In this document: piece after piece, positions 9,007 through 17,763 of the stretch | How the letters are laid out: each line of letters starts with the position of its first letter | How positions within the stretch are numbered: position 1 is the stretch's first letter | Origin: Ruminococcus flavefaciens | Lineage (GTDB): Bacteria; Bacillota; Clostridia; Oscillospirales; Ruminococcaceae | Direction of reading: 5' to 3' | NCBI RefSeq assembly: GCF_900116855.1 | Contig: NZ_UETD01000003.1 | Coordinates: forward strand, 1 to 64,000 | DNA: 64,000 nt | Made by a program: the position numbers and the translations under genes | Notes under the pieces: generated by a model | Database searches by the model: none | The model's input: only the letters and a program-made list of their open reading frames with translations | What the model was told of the DNA's origin: nothing

Positions 9007-10770
9007 ATGAAAAAAAGGCTTACAGTGGGGGTTGTCACAGCGGAATGCTACCGTGAATACACCTCTGAGATAATCCGCGGCATCATCGCGCAGAGCGAGC
9101 TTGCAGACTGCAATGTTATGGTGCTTGCCACAAGAAATAATTTTCAGGAGCCTGTGTCTCCTCATGTTGAACATGAAGCGGAAATATTCCGCCTTATAGA
9201 TAGCTCCGAGCTTGACGGGTTTCTGTATGACCAGAACGCTTTCTTCACCAAAGGCATACAGAAAAGGCTCGATTCGCTTCTGAAACGCACGGGAAAGCCT
9301 GTTATGCTCCTTGATGCGGGGGAGCATCCCTTCTTTGAGAACACTGTTTCCCACGATCCCGATGCCTTTGCGCTGCTTATTGAGCACATGATACAAGTCC
9401 ACGGGTGCAGAAAGATATACTGCCTTACGGGTACAAAGGGGACTCCTCAGGCGGAGGAGCGCCTTGAGACCTATTTCCATGTTATGCAGAGACATGGGCT
9501 GCCTTATGACGAGAGCTATTATGCATACGGAGATTTCTGGCGGAATGCTCCTGTTCAGTTCGCACAGCGCATTATCAGCGGTGAGCTCACCATGCCCGAG
9601 GCAGTGGTATGCGCCAACGATATAATGGCAGATACACTGATCGCGGCACTTGAAAAGGCAGGCATAAGCGTTCCCGAGGATATAGCCGTCACAGGCTTTG
9701 ACGGCTATCTGGATCATGCCAGAAGCGATGTGAGTATCACAAGCTTCCCGAAAAGCTGTTTTCAGCTGGGAGCAGATGCTTTCAGGCGGCTTTACAGTAT
9801 AATGACGGGCAGAAACTGCCGCAGGATATCGTCAGGACACAGCCGTATCCAGATAGGACGGAGCTGCGGCTGCGTGCCCGTACAGAGCACTACCGAGAAA
9901 AGCCGCAGGGAAAAGAGGCTCATATTACGTTACAAAGAGTGGTTCTATCACAGTGAGGTGCTGTTCGAGCTCATACACTCAGAGTCGCTGTATGACCTGC
10001 TGTATATGCTGGCAAGCAGGATATATCTGGTTTGTCACTGGTCGGATTTCCGCGTGTTTCTCACAGACCGCTGTCTGAAGTCACTGTCCCCTCAATCCCA
10101 GCTTTCGGCGCACAAGGACTGCTGTCAGGTTCTGTGGACTGACAGGGCAGGCAGGAGCAGCGGCATTTCAGAGCGCCCCATGAAGCAGGGGGACATTATC
10201 TCCTGCCTTACGGAGTCGCCCGATCACCCATCTGCGTATTTCCTTTCGCCGCTTCACATGAATGAACGGCAGTTCGGATTTGCCGCACTGTCCTTCGGAA
10301 GACTTGCCTGCTGCTATCAGCCTGAATATTGCACGCTTATCGGTTATCTCTGCCTTGCGCTGGATCAGCTTGAGGAGAGGTCTGTGCTCAGAGCTCAGAC
10401 AGAGGTCAGTGCAAAGGATGTGGAAAATCCGCAGCTGTACCAACAGCTCGGACAGCTCCGTGAGGAGATGCAGCAGCATCCCGAAGCCGACTGGAGCGTA
10501 CAGGAGCTTTGCGGACACACTCATGTGAGCAGGAGCTACCTCCAGAGGATGTATAAAAAATATTTCGGAAAAAGCATTGTTGAGGAGCTGATCGATTTCA
10601 GGCTTCAGAAGGCAAAGGAGCTCATCAGCAGTACAGACCTTACCATGTCGCATATAGCTGAGCTCTGCGGATATGCTTCCTACGCCCATTTTGCCAAGCA
10701 GTTCAAGGTCAATGAGGGAATGACTCTGTCGGAGTACCGTCAGCGTTTCCGCAGGAGTAAAGGTGTTTAA
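9007..10770 (+). CDS. Hybrid LacI-type sugar-binding / AraC-type DNA-binding regulator, 587 aa
   Basis: The N-terminal 290 residues are a periplasmic-binding-like sensor of the LacI/GalR kind but without its helix-turn-helix: it starts LTVGVVTAECYREYTSEI and has VVCANDIMADTLIAALE and IAVTGFDGYLDHA. A middle region (about 300-470) may be a GAF-like or linker domain. The last 110 residues are an AraC double helix-turn-helix (WSVQELCGHTHVSRSYLQ, then MSHIAELCGYASYAHFAKQF). The start follows AGGGGTGAT. Divergence from the beta-helix lyase gene suggests it senses a pectin breakdown sugar and controls that gene; this is inference. Confidence 0.85.
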   Translation: MKKRLTVGVVTAECYREYTSEIIRGIIAQSELADCNVMVLATRNNFQEPVSPHVEHEAEIFRLIDSSELDGFLYDQNAFFTKGIQKRLDSLLKRTGKPVMLLDAGEHPFFENTVSHDPDAFALLIEHMIQVHGCRKIYCLTGTKGTPQAEERLETYFHVMQRHGLPYDESYYAYGDFWRNAPVQFAQRIISGELTMPEAVVCANDIMADTLIAALEKAGISVPEDIAVTGFDGYLDHARSDVSITSFPKSCFQLGADAFRRLYSIMTGRNCRRISSGHSRIQIGRSCGCVPVQSTTEKSRREKRLILRYKEWFYHSEVLFELIHSESLYDLLYMLASRIYLVCHWSDFRVFLTDRCLKSLSPQSQLSAHKDCCQVLWTDRAGRSSGISERPMKQGDIISCLTESPDHPSAYFLSPLHMNERQFGFAALSFGRLACCYQPEYCTLIGYLCLALDQLEERSVLRAQTEVSAKDVENPQLYQQLGQLREEMQQHPEADWSVQELCGHTHVSRSYLQRMYKKYFGKSIVEELIDFRLQKAKELISSTDLTMSHIAELCGYASYAHFAKQFKVNEGMTLSEYRQRFRRSKGV

Positions 10771-10832
10771 GACAGCTTCACTTAACGTAAAAAGAGGATC
10801 ACCGAGCCTGAAAATATGAGTTTGGTGATATT

Positions 10833-10857
10833 ATGCCCCTTCGGGGGCATTTTTTTG
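10833..10857 (+). terminator. Terminator of the hybrid regulator gene
   Basis: ATGCCCC pairs with GGGGCAT around a short TTCG-type loop (10833-10850), followed by seven T. Confidence 0.9.
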
Positions 10858-10882
10858 ATCGGGCATTATTTAAGGAAATACC

Positions 10883-10931
10883 TTGCCAAATCCGACAGGA
10901 TGTGATATAATATAGTTAGTAATCGCTAACT
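10883..10931 (+). promoter_or_regulatory. Promoter with AGTTAG-N6-CTAACT operator
   Basis: TTGCCA (10883-10888) and TATAAT (10906-10911) are 17 bp apart. A perfect inverted repeat, AGTTAG (10914-10919) and CTAACT (10926-10931), covers the expected transcription start. A related palindrome lies at 58895-58907 after another promoter, which suggests one repressor, perhaps of the MarR family, acts at both. Confidence 0.65.
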
Positions 10932-10944
10932 AAAGATATGACAA

Positions 10945-11280
10945 ATGTTCCGGAGAGATATGCGGAAAACGGAGGTAATGAGAGTGAGATTTGATAAGCG
11001 TGACAAGGTGGTAAAGGCGCCCGACGGACTGAAAAATCCTCTGTACAGCCTGACTAAGGCTGTAGTCAGGGCAGCAAAGCTGAAGCAGAGCCTTGTGGGG
11101 TCAAAAGAAGAAGTGCTTGGCAGAGCGGCGGAAAAAGAATGCAAAGAGAGCTGAATGGCACGAAAAGCAGCCCGGGTATAAAGGAGTTCCGTGGGACTTC
11201 GATTTTACGAAACAAAGCACAGTGAGGGATACTATTACCGCTTTACGCAGTGTACGCTGAACAATTCTGCAAGACGATAG
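10945..11280 (+). pseudogene. Frameshifted gene remnant behind an intact promoter
   Basis: The first frame runs 10945-11154 (likely start GTG at 10984 after GGAGG, or an ATG just before) and reads FDKRDKVVKAPDGLKNPLYS and onward to a stop. A second frame continues as EWHEKQPGYKGVPWDFDF, and a third as YETKHSEGYYYRFTQCTL before a stop at 11280. Together they look like the N-terminal two thirds of one protein broken by at least two frameshifts. The pattern reminds me of the L-2-amino-thiazoline-4-carboxylate hydrolase-like family, with low certainty. The C-terminal part is missing. Confidence 0.5.
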
Positions 11281-11317
11281 GGACTTTTCGATGTGCTTTC
11301 ACGGATTTACTTCTACG

Positions 11318-11353
11318 AAAAAAGTCCTCAGAGTGTTTCTGAGGACATTTTTT
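11318..11353. terminator. Bidirectional terminator
   Basis: A perfect 9-bp stem (11324-11332 with 11338-11346) is flanked by six A on the left and six T after ATT on the right, so it can serve both the remnant and the convergent lipoprotein gene. Confidence 0.85.
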
Positions 11354-11387
11354 ATCAAAACTTAGTTTCTTGACAGCATTGAATATA

Positions 11388-11930
11388 TTATTCCGCCATG
11401 TAGTCTTTTACATTAAAGCTTTCTTCAGTGCGCTGTTCCTCGTCTATTATTCCGGGAACCAGCTCAGTAGAATATGTTTCTCCCGAAACAGGGTCGATAT
11501 AATAGCGTGTTTCCGCACCTGTATATGATCTGTACAGAACAACTATTTCATTGGCAGTATTTGATGTAACGTTCCAGTAAATAGTATATTCGTCCGAAGA
11601 AGCCATATTTTTTAATTCTGGGTTATTGGTGAAGCAATAATTCTTGATCGCATCCAATGCCTGATCTTCTGAAATGGCTTCGGAAACGCTCTCTCTCTGT
11701 TCAGCTGAGGTCTCCTCGGGCATTTCGGTCTGAACAGTCTCAGTTTGTTCCTGTGTGGCAGCTTCGGTAGTTTCCTGCTGAGCGGCTTCTGTGGGCTTGC
11801 TTGTCTGTTCAGCCGCAGTTGTAGTGCTTGTTTCGGTTTGCTTTACACTGGTATTTGTAGTTTGAGTGCCGCAAGCCATCAGGCTGACACACATAAAGCA
11901 TAAAGCAAATAATGTCATTTTCTTTTTCAT
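11388..11930 (-). CDS. Lipoprotein with Thr/Glu-rich linker, 180 aa
   Basis: The first 20 residues are a lipoprotein signal ending in LMAC, so Cys20 should be lipidated and the protein anchored outside the membrane. Residues 21-90 are a low-complexity Thr/Glu/Gln linker. The C-terminal 90 residues form a small alpha/beta domain with YYIDPVSGETY, which resembles PepSY-like domains. Its role is unknown. On the minus strand a GGAGGA site lies just before the ATG. It is the only gene of its transcript. Confidence 0.75.
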   Translation of the reverse strand: MKKKMTLFALCFMCVSLMACGTQTTNTSVKQTETSTTTAAEQTSKPTEAAQQETTEAATQEQTETVQTEMPEETSAEQRESVSEAISEDQALDAIKNYCFTNNPELKNMASSDEYTIYWNVTSNTANEIVVLYRSYTGAETRYYIDPVSGETYSTELVPGIIDEEQRTEESFNVKDYMAE

Positions 11931-12205
11931 ATTGTTGTTCCTCCTTGTGCTATAAGAAGCTCTCGCTTCTCCAACATCAAATTATAGCACTGCAGGAGAA
12001 AAAAGTCAATCGGCAGCAATATAGCCCCTCGGTCTGACTGTATTTTCCAATAATGCATAGCATTATATATAATAATAGCTAAAGTGGACTGCACATGAAA
12101 ATCGTTTTCATTCAGCCTGCTGCTGTGCCGATAGAGGCAAAACACGAAAACATGACACTGCTGAAGCAATATAAACGGATATATATAATCATGCTTGATA
12201 AATGA
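11931..12205. other. Intergenic region between divergent genes
   Basis: No gene is supported. The region should hold the promoter of the lipoprotein gene on the minus strand; I could not single one out. An open frame on the minus strand over 11927-12517 is a shadow running into the next gene. Confidence 0.5.
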
Positions 12206-12234
12206 TTGACAAACTTGTTTTTGAGATATATAAT
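12206..12234 (+). promoter_or_regulatory. Consensus promoter of the Cna-B-like dockerin gene
   Basis: TTGACA (12206-12211) and TATAAT (12229-12234) are exactly 17 bp apart. Confidence 0.85.
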
Positions 12235-12281
12235 AAACACATAAGGACATATGATTCTTATAAATGATAGGAGGATTATTT

Positions 12282-14627
12282 ATGTTATTCAAAAAAGCTC
12301 TTGCAGTATTATCCGCGATCGCTGTTATAGGAAGCTGTTCCATATATAACGGCGGTATATCCACATTTACAGCCGCGGCGGAAATCGAAGCTGTCTCTGA
12401 TGCTGACACTGAGACCTGTTCGGCAATAGTATCTATGTCGGAACTGGCGGACCCTATCCCCGACGGAGCGCACATAAAAGCGCAGCTTGTAAGGGTAGGT
12501 GACGAGGAGACTGTCATTGAACAGTGGGAGCTGACGCAAGACGGCGTGAAGGAACTGAGTGATCTTGAATACAGCGAAGAATTCAGCTATAAGATAGTCT
12601 TTTCCGATCTGCCCGAGGGGTATGGGCTGCCGAAAAAGATCACGGTCATGTTTGATAAAAAAGGCGATACGGACAACATAGTTCTTTGCGGCAGAAGTGC
12701 GGAACGCGCAGAGACCGAAAAAACCGGTTTGTACAACAACGTCGAAATATCTGCCACACCTTTTTTCTTCAGTGACAACTTGATGTTTATGACAGATTTG
12801 CTTGAAGACGGTATCATTGAGAAATATATCGTTGATGAAAACGGGGCCAGATATTGCGGACTTGGCGGTATCACGGTCCCTGACGGTCATTATACAGCCT
12901 ATGTTATCCCGGATAAAGCATTCAGGTTTGTTCAGTATAATACAGAAGCAGCTGCCGCTATCATTAATTCTAAAAGCTGGTATGATAAAAGAATAAATAC
13001 GGATTATTTTAACAGAGATTTTTCCAAGGGATTTGAGTTTGATGTGAAAAACGGCACGACCGATACTCTGCTGAATTTCTATCTTGAAAATATCCCTGAG
13101 GAAAAAGAAGTATGTACTGCTGATATATCTGTTGTAGACAGTGAAACAGGAGAACCTGTAGACGGCATAAAACTTGAACTTACAAACGAAAGACTGTTTG
13201 AAGATGGCTATATAACCTGGGATAGCTCTGACACCAATCCAATGTCGCTTGATAAATTATTATGTCTGGGTAAGAATTATACTGTTACTCCGCTCAATAC
13301 TTCCGAGACCTATTATATACCGTCGGTTTCATTCTCTTTTTCAAGGCTTGGAGAGCATAAGGACGTTGTCATAAAAGCAAAGCGCAAAACCAACCTCGAC
13401 GTACCAAAGATAGTGCTTCCCGATGAAGCTCCTGTGCCCGTTGATGACGCGCACTGTGCTGTTACCGTGGGAGTCATGGACAATGACGGCAAGCCTGCAC
13501 AGGGTGTAACAGCGACTCTGTATAAAAAGGTAAAATCCACAAAAACCACACTTATGAGCTGGAATGCTGAAGAAGAACCGGTAAAAACCATCAATGATAT
13601 CGAATTTGATGAGAGTGCAGATTACTATGTTGCTATTTCAGGCGAATCAAATGATTATTACAGATATGACGATATGAAACTTGCTTTTTCCAAGGGCGGT
13701 GACAGCGATAAGGTCGTTCAGTTCATATTCCCCACATCTATGAGGAGCATTAAGATACAACGTACAGTTCACGATACAGGTGAATACGGAAATGTGTCTA
13801 CGACCACTTCAGGATGGGGCGGAATTATGGTCGTTGATATGCAGGGATACAGATATCCTTTTACAAATAACCATATTTGCCTGCCTGATGGAGAATATCT
13901 GCTAAAAACAGTTACAAGCTCATTATACAGAATAATAAGACCCGGTACCGAAATCGAAGCTGTACTTGTTAACAGCGATCCGAGCCTTAAAGGGTATTTT
14001 GAACAGAACGTTGAAAACTATAAAAACGGCTTCAAATTCACAGTTAAGAACGGTGTATGCGAGGACGAAATAAAATTCTATGCAGAATACGTTCCAACTT
14101 TTAAAAATTCTTGTTCAGCTGATATTACCGTCGTTGATGACGAAACAGGAGAACCCATTGAAGGCGTAAACGTGGTTATGGATATACCCTATGGCAGGGG
14201 ACAGATCGGCTGGAATACCGCCGAAACATCAGTAATGAAGTTTGACTATCTCAGATTTACCGATGCAGATTACAGATTTACAGTGACCGACCTTCCCGAG
14301 AACTACACCTACGGTAAAAAAGAGCCCCTTTCCTTTGCAAAATACGGCGAACATCAGAATTTTGAGATAAAGCTCAGCAAAACAACAAAGAAAGGTGATG
14401 CGAACTGCGACGGCACGGTAGAGCTGGCAGACGCCATACTCATCATGCAGGCTATCGCAAATCCCGATAAATACGGTGTTGAAGGCAGCGCAGGTATGCA
14501 TATAACAGAACAGGGCACTGTAAACGGAGACGTTGATCCTGCGGTAAAGGGCATTACTTCAAATGATGCACTTCGTATACAGATGTATCTGCTTCACCAG
14601 ATAGATACACTTACTGCCGAAGAGTAA
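12282..14627 (+). CDS. Secreted dockerin protein with repeated prealbumin-like modules, 781 aa
   Basis: A signal peptide (MLFKKALAVLSAIAVIGSC) is followed by repeated beta-sandwich modules that look like Cna-B/SpaA prealbumin folds. Three are clearest: ADISVVDSETGEPVDGIKLE, VTVGVMDNDGKPAQGVTATL and ADITVVDDETGEPIEGVNVV. The C-terminus is a dockerin of the GDANCDGTVELADAILIMQA class, with a long insert before the second calcium loop (TSNDALRIQMYLL). No catalytic domain is seen, so it is probably a structural or adhesive cellulosome component. The start at 12282 follows AGGAGG. The dockerin class matches that of the PL11 protein at 21554, not that of the other four. Confidence 0.8.
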   Translation: MLFKKALAVLSAIAVIGSCSIYNGGISTFTAAAEIEAVSDADTETCSAIVSMSELADPIPDGAHIKAQLVRVGDEETVIEQWELTQDGVKELSDLEYSEEFSYKIVFSDLPEGYGLPKKITVMFDKKGDTDNIVLCGRSAERAETEKTGLYNNVEISATPFFFSDNLMFMTDLLEDGIIEKYIVDENGARYCGLGGITVPDGHYTAYVIPDKAFRFVQYNTEAAAAIINSKSWYDKRINTDYFNRDFSKGFEFDVKNGTTDTLLNFYLENIPEEKEVCTADISVVDSETGEPVDGIKLELTNERLFEDGYITWDSSDTNPMSLDKLLCLGKNYTVTPLNTSETYYIPSVSFSFSRLGEHKDVVIKAKRKTNLDVPKIVLPDEAPVPVDDAHCAVTVGVMDNDGKPAQGVTATLYKKVKSTKTTLMSWNAEEEPVKTINDIEFDESADYYVAISGESNDYYRYDDMKLAFSKGGDSDKVVQFIFPTSMRSIKIQRTVHDTGEYGNVSTTTSGWGGIMVVDMQGYRYPFTNNHICLPDGEYLLKTVTSSLYRIIRPGTEIEAVLVNSDPSLKGYFEQNVENYKNGFKFTVKNGVCEDEIKFYAEYVPTFKNSCSADITVVDDETGEPIEGVNVVMDIPYGRGQIGWNTAETSVMKFDYLRFTDADYRFTVTDLPENYTYGKKEPLSFAKYGEHQNFEIKLSKTTKKGDANCDGTVELADAILIMQAIANPDKYGVEGSAGMHITEQGTVNGDVDPAVKGITSNDALRIQMYLLHQIDTLTAEE

Positions 14628-14946
14628 CAGCTCCGTTTTGCATTCGTTATATCATATAAGTGCTAAAATAGTAAGATGCGCGGAGATAAAGTGCTTTTTT
14701 TGTAAAGCATTGCCGCGAAACAGCCTGCGGGGGCTCCCCGCTTATGTCATATTAAGCTTCAGGCTCGACCGCTGTGCTTTCACGGAATGTGAAACATTGC
14801 AGCCGGGCTTTTTTCAATTCGCTGTTAAGAGGCTGTTTCTTTTGTGTTCCATTGAAAAGCACACAGCAGGCATTAGTTCCGTATGGAAAATGAAAGGAGC
14901 ATGACAGCGAGCGATATATTTTTCATTGTCTTTTATACTGAAATAG
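14628..14946. other. Intergenic stretch carrying a dispersed repeat
   Basis: No gene is supported. A 33-bp GC-rich palindrome-bearing repeat lies at 14713-14745. An 88-codon frame over 14638-14904 reads through this repeat and lacks a ribosome site, so I do not call it. Confidence 0.5.
14713..14745. repeat. 33-bp dispersed repeat, copy 1
   Basis: Bases 14713-14745 match 51384-51416 perfectly in inverted orientation over 33 bp. The core, AGCCTGCGGGGGCTCCCCGC, folds as a GC hairpin. A shorter relative is at 31324-31344. All three copies lie between genes. Confidence 0.85.
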
Positions 14947-14975
14947 TTGACTTTTTGTTGAAAATATGATATAAT
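14947..14975 (+). promoter_or_regulatory. Promoter before the tandem repeat
   Basis: TTGACT (14947-14952) and TATAAT (14970-14975) are 17 bp apart. The -10 element is the first part of a tandem repeat, so it is repeated about 115 bp downstream (15085-15090) without a good -35. Confidence 0.7.
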
Positions 14976-15200
14976 GAACGCAAAACGTTCATTATATTTT
15001 ATTTTAATGCCCTTGCAGATACGCAGATCAGAGATCTGCTCCCTGCAGATCGGGCAATTATATCATAACGCTTCGCTTTTATGATATAATAAACGCAAAA
15101 CGTTCATTGTATTTTATTGCCCTTGCAGATACGCAGATCAGAGATCTGCTCCCTGCAGATCGGGCAATTTTATCATAACGCTTCGCTCTTATGATAAAAT
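14966..15200 (+). repeat. Two-copy tandem repeat with promoter element and hairpins
   Basis: Copy 1 is 14966-15080 (115 bp) and copy 2 is 15081-15190 (110 bp, 5 bp shorter), with the first bases of a third copy after it. Each holds ATGATATAAT, a hairpin GAACG/CGTTC type (AACGcaaaaCGTT), a larger stem-loop with GCCC...GGGC around GCAGATC/GATCTGC, and TATCAT...ATGATA pairing across the unit. It forms the leader region of the BspA-like gene. Confidence 0.85.
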
Positions 15201-15259
15201 AACATATATTGGTTCACTGTGTCCCGATGGGACAATAAAGTGTATATGGAGGGAAAAAG

Positions 15260-17395
15260 ATGAAAAACTTCTGGAAAAAGACAGCATCAGGACTTCTTGC
15301 ACTGCTTATAGTTGCGGGAGCTTCTCCTGCGGCAGCAGTCATAAAGTCATTTGAATCATCAGCTTTAACTGCTCATGCCGAGGGCAGCATAGAAGAGGAT
15401 TACAATTTTACGGTAAATGAGGACGGCTCCACCGTTACTATCACAAAGTGGACAGGCTCAGGCAGCGAGGTGGAGGTCCCCGAAACACTGGACGGCAAGA
15501 CTGTAACGGTGATAGGTACGTGGGCTTTCGCACAGATTGAGAGCATCACAAAGGTGACTCTGCCCGATACTGTCACAGAGATCGGAGACAGCGCATTCAA
15601 CGGCTGTACTGCACTTGCAGATGTGGTTCTGCCGTCAGGGCTTAAAAAAATAGGCAGTACTGCTTTCGGAAGCTGCGGAATAACTGAGATCACTATTCCT
15701 GACGGCGTGGAGTCCATCGGCGGCAACGCCTTTTCAAGCTGTGCTCAGCTGGCTGATGTTACTATCCCCGCAAGCGTTACTACTATAGGCGAAAGTGCTT
15801 TCCGTGATACAGCATGGCTGAATGCAAAAAAGGCGGAAGATCCGCTTGTTATCGTAAATGATATCGTTATTGACGGAACAGCCTGCACAGGCAGCGTCAC
15901 CATTCCCGAAAGTGTTGTATGCATCGGTGATATGGCATTCGCGAACTGCCGCACATTAACCGGAGTTTATGTTCCGGGAAGCGTAAAGAGCATCGGTGCA
16001 AGTGCTTTTACCTCTTGTTCTTCGCTGAAGGATATCACTATAAATGACGGAGTTGAAAGTATCGGTCCTGATGCCTTCAGGGAATGCAGCCGTCTTACCA
16101 GAGTGACCATTCCGGACAGCGTTGAGAGCATTGGCGGAAGTGCATTTTTCACCTGTGATAAGCTGGAATATGTAAAGCTTCCCAAGAGTCTTACCAAAAT
16201 CAGCAACTCAATGTTCGTTGGCTGTTCTGCATTGAAATATGTAAACATTCCCGACAATGTCAAGGAGATAGAGGTACGAGCATTTGCTGCCTGTACGTCT
16301 TTGACAAAGCTCACTATTCCCGACGGAACAGAGAGCATAGGCATGTATGCGTTCATGAACTGTACGGGTCTTAAAATGGTAAATATTCCCGAAAGCGTAA
16401 TATCCATCAGTTTCTCTGCATTTGCCAATTGCCGCAATGTGCTCATCAGAGGCGAGGCAGAATCCTACGCAGCGGAGTATTCGACCATGTACGTTGGGAA
16501 TTTCATCGACACAGAGACAGCCGATGCGGAGATAAACGGTGTTTCTCTCTCCCTCAGCGATGATCTGGGACTTAACTTCGTGGTAGGTGCTGCAACAGCC
16601 GAGAATAAGGACAATTACAGCATCAAGCTCTCAGGCGAGTGTGCAGAGGACGGAAAGACGCTTCCCCTTACTGCCAAGACTGTGGGCGGCGAGACAGTAT
16701 ACTGTGCAACCGCAAGCCTTACTGCAAACAATATGCAGGAGCTCATTACTGCTGAGCTCTACAAGGGCGATGTGCTCATAGATACGGTAAAGTATGACAT
16801 CCGCTCATACCTGAAAGAGCTGGAAGAGACACGCAGTGCCGAGGGCGCTTCCGATGCAGAGCTGAATATGTATTCTTCAGCACTTACCTATGGCTATGCG
16901 GCTGAGAACTATTTCAACGGCGCTTCAAACGATCTCAGCAGCCTTGATACTGCAGGTGCGGTAGTCAAGAGCCAGAAGAACATCGACGATCTGTATACAG
17001 TGCAGAATACAAGTCAGTATTATACCTCAAATCCCCTTTATAGGCATGATAACGAGGACGCTAAGTTCACACTGATCCTCGACAGCAAGATGGCAGTCCG
17101 TGTCTATGTAAAGGGCATGGCAGCAGGTACAAATGATCTGACAGGAAAGCTCACGTCCGTTGCAGGTACAAAGGGCGGTGCGGATTATCCGTCATATTTC
17201 GAGATAAAGGACCTTTCACCCCTTGAGCTTGGCAAAGACCAGACCATTAAGGCAGGTGGCAAGACCTATCAGTTCTGTCCTCTTGTATGGGCTTACCGTA
17301 TGCTCTCTAACAGCAATGCAGACGTCAAGAACAGGCGTATGGCAGAGGCTGTGGCAAATTATGCATATGCCGCTTACCGGTACAAGAACGCATAA
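15260..17395 (+). CDS. BspA-like leucine-rich-repeat surface protein, 711 aa
   Basis: A signal peptide (about 1-40) is followed by about ten LRR_5/BspA-type repeats (residues 60-400) with the pattern IPDGVESIGGNAFSSC and small variants. The last 300 residues are a separate conserved domain (starting near EINGVSLSLSDDLGLNFVV) that I have no name for. No dockerin, sortase signal or membrane anchor is visible, so it is released or held non-covalently. Such repeats mediate binding to host or plant surfaces. The start follows ATGGAGGGAAAAAG. It is followed after 27 bp by a gene for a 30-residue peptide, likely on the same transcript. Confidence 0.85.
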   Translation: MKNFWKKTASGLLALLIVAGASPAAAVIKSFESSALTAHAEGSIEEDYNFTVNEDGSTVTITKWTGSGSEVEVPETLDGKTVTVIGTWAFAQIESITKVTLPDTVTEIGDSAFNGCTALADVVLPSGLKKIGSTAFGSCGITEITIPDGVESIGGNAFSSCAQLADVTIPASVTTIGESAFRDTAWLNAKKAEDPLVIVNDIVIDGTACTGSVTIPESVVCIGDMAFANCRTLTGVYVPGSVKSIGASAFTSCSSLKDITINDGVESIGPDAFRECSRLTRVTIPDSVESIGGSAFFTCDKLEYVKLPKSLTKISNSMFVGCSALKYVNIPDNVKEIEVRAFAACTSLTKLTIPDGTESIGMYAFMNCTGLKMVNIPESVISISFSAFANCRNVLIRGEAESYAAEYSTMYVGNFIDTETADAEINGVSLSLSDDLGLNFVVGAATAENKDNYSIKLSGECAEDGKTLPLTAKTVGGETVYCATASLTANNMQELITAELYKGDVLIDTVKYDIRSYLKELEETRSAEGASDAELNMYSSALTYGYAAENYFNGASNDLSSLDTAGAVVKSQKNIDDLYTVQNTSQYYTSNPLYRHDNEDAKFTLILDSKMAVRVYVKGMAAGTNDLTGKLTSVAGTKGGADYPSYFEIKDLSPLELGKDQTIKAGGKTYQFCPLVWAYRMLSNSNADVKNRRMAEAVANYAYAAYRYKNA

Positions 17396-17422
17396 GTTTA
17401 ATAATACTAAAGGAGAATAGCA

Positions 17423-17515
17423 ATGGAAAAATATACAGCTCCCGAGATGGAGATCATCGAGTTCGAGTCAGAGGACGTTATCACCACAAGCGGTCCCGAG
17501 ACAGATATTGCTTAA
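17423..17515 (+). CDS. 30-residue peptide with EDVITTS motif
   Basis: The frame reads MEKYTAPEMEIIEFESEDVI, then TTSGPETDIA and stop. AAAGGAG lies 9 bases before the ATG, and a strong terminator follows at 17533-17570, so it is the last cistron after the BspA-like gene. It has no cysteine and no hydrophobic segment and is strongly acidic. Small peptides with the pattern Y-x-x-P-E...EDVITTS recur in gut Firmicutes in my memory, but I know of no assigned function. A leader-like or RiPP-precursor role is possible; no modifying enzyme is adjacent. Confidence 0.75.
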   Translation: MEKYTAPEMEIIEFESEDVITTSGPETDIA

Positions 17516-17532
17516 ATAACCGCAAAAAACAG

Positions 17533-17570
17533 ATTACCGAGCCTTAAACAGTGGGCTCGGTAATTTTTTA
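17533..17570 (+). terminator. Strong terminator
   Basis: An 11-bp stem ATTACCGAGCC (17533-17543) pairs with GGCTCGGTAAT (17554-17564), followed by T5. Confidence 0.9.
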
Positions 17571-17763
17571 CAGCGTTATCCATAGATCAGAACAGTATGA
17601 TGAACGAAAAATACTCAATATCATCGTTTTTCAGCCGGCTTTGTGAACGGGTGAGCTGAAAAATTTTTTTCGGAGAATGTGACACACGGCGACTGTGACT
17701 TGAATGTTGTTTATGAAAGTATTTATCCCAACAGATCACTTTGATCACATCAGGAGGAAAGCC

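Noticed and set aside
11927..12517. 196-codon minus-strand open frame
   Set aside because: It runs antisense into the signal peptide region of the dockerin gene and has no ribosome site; a shadow frame.
14638..14904. 88-codon open frame after the Cna-B-like dockerin gene
   Set aside because: It crosses the 33-bp dispersed repeat, has no ribosome site and no protein-like character.
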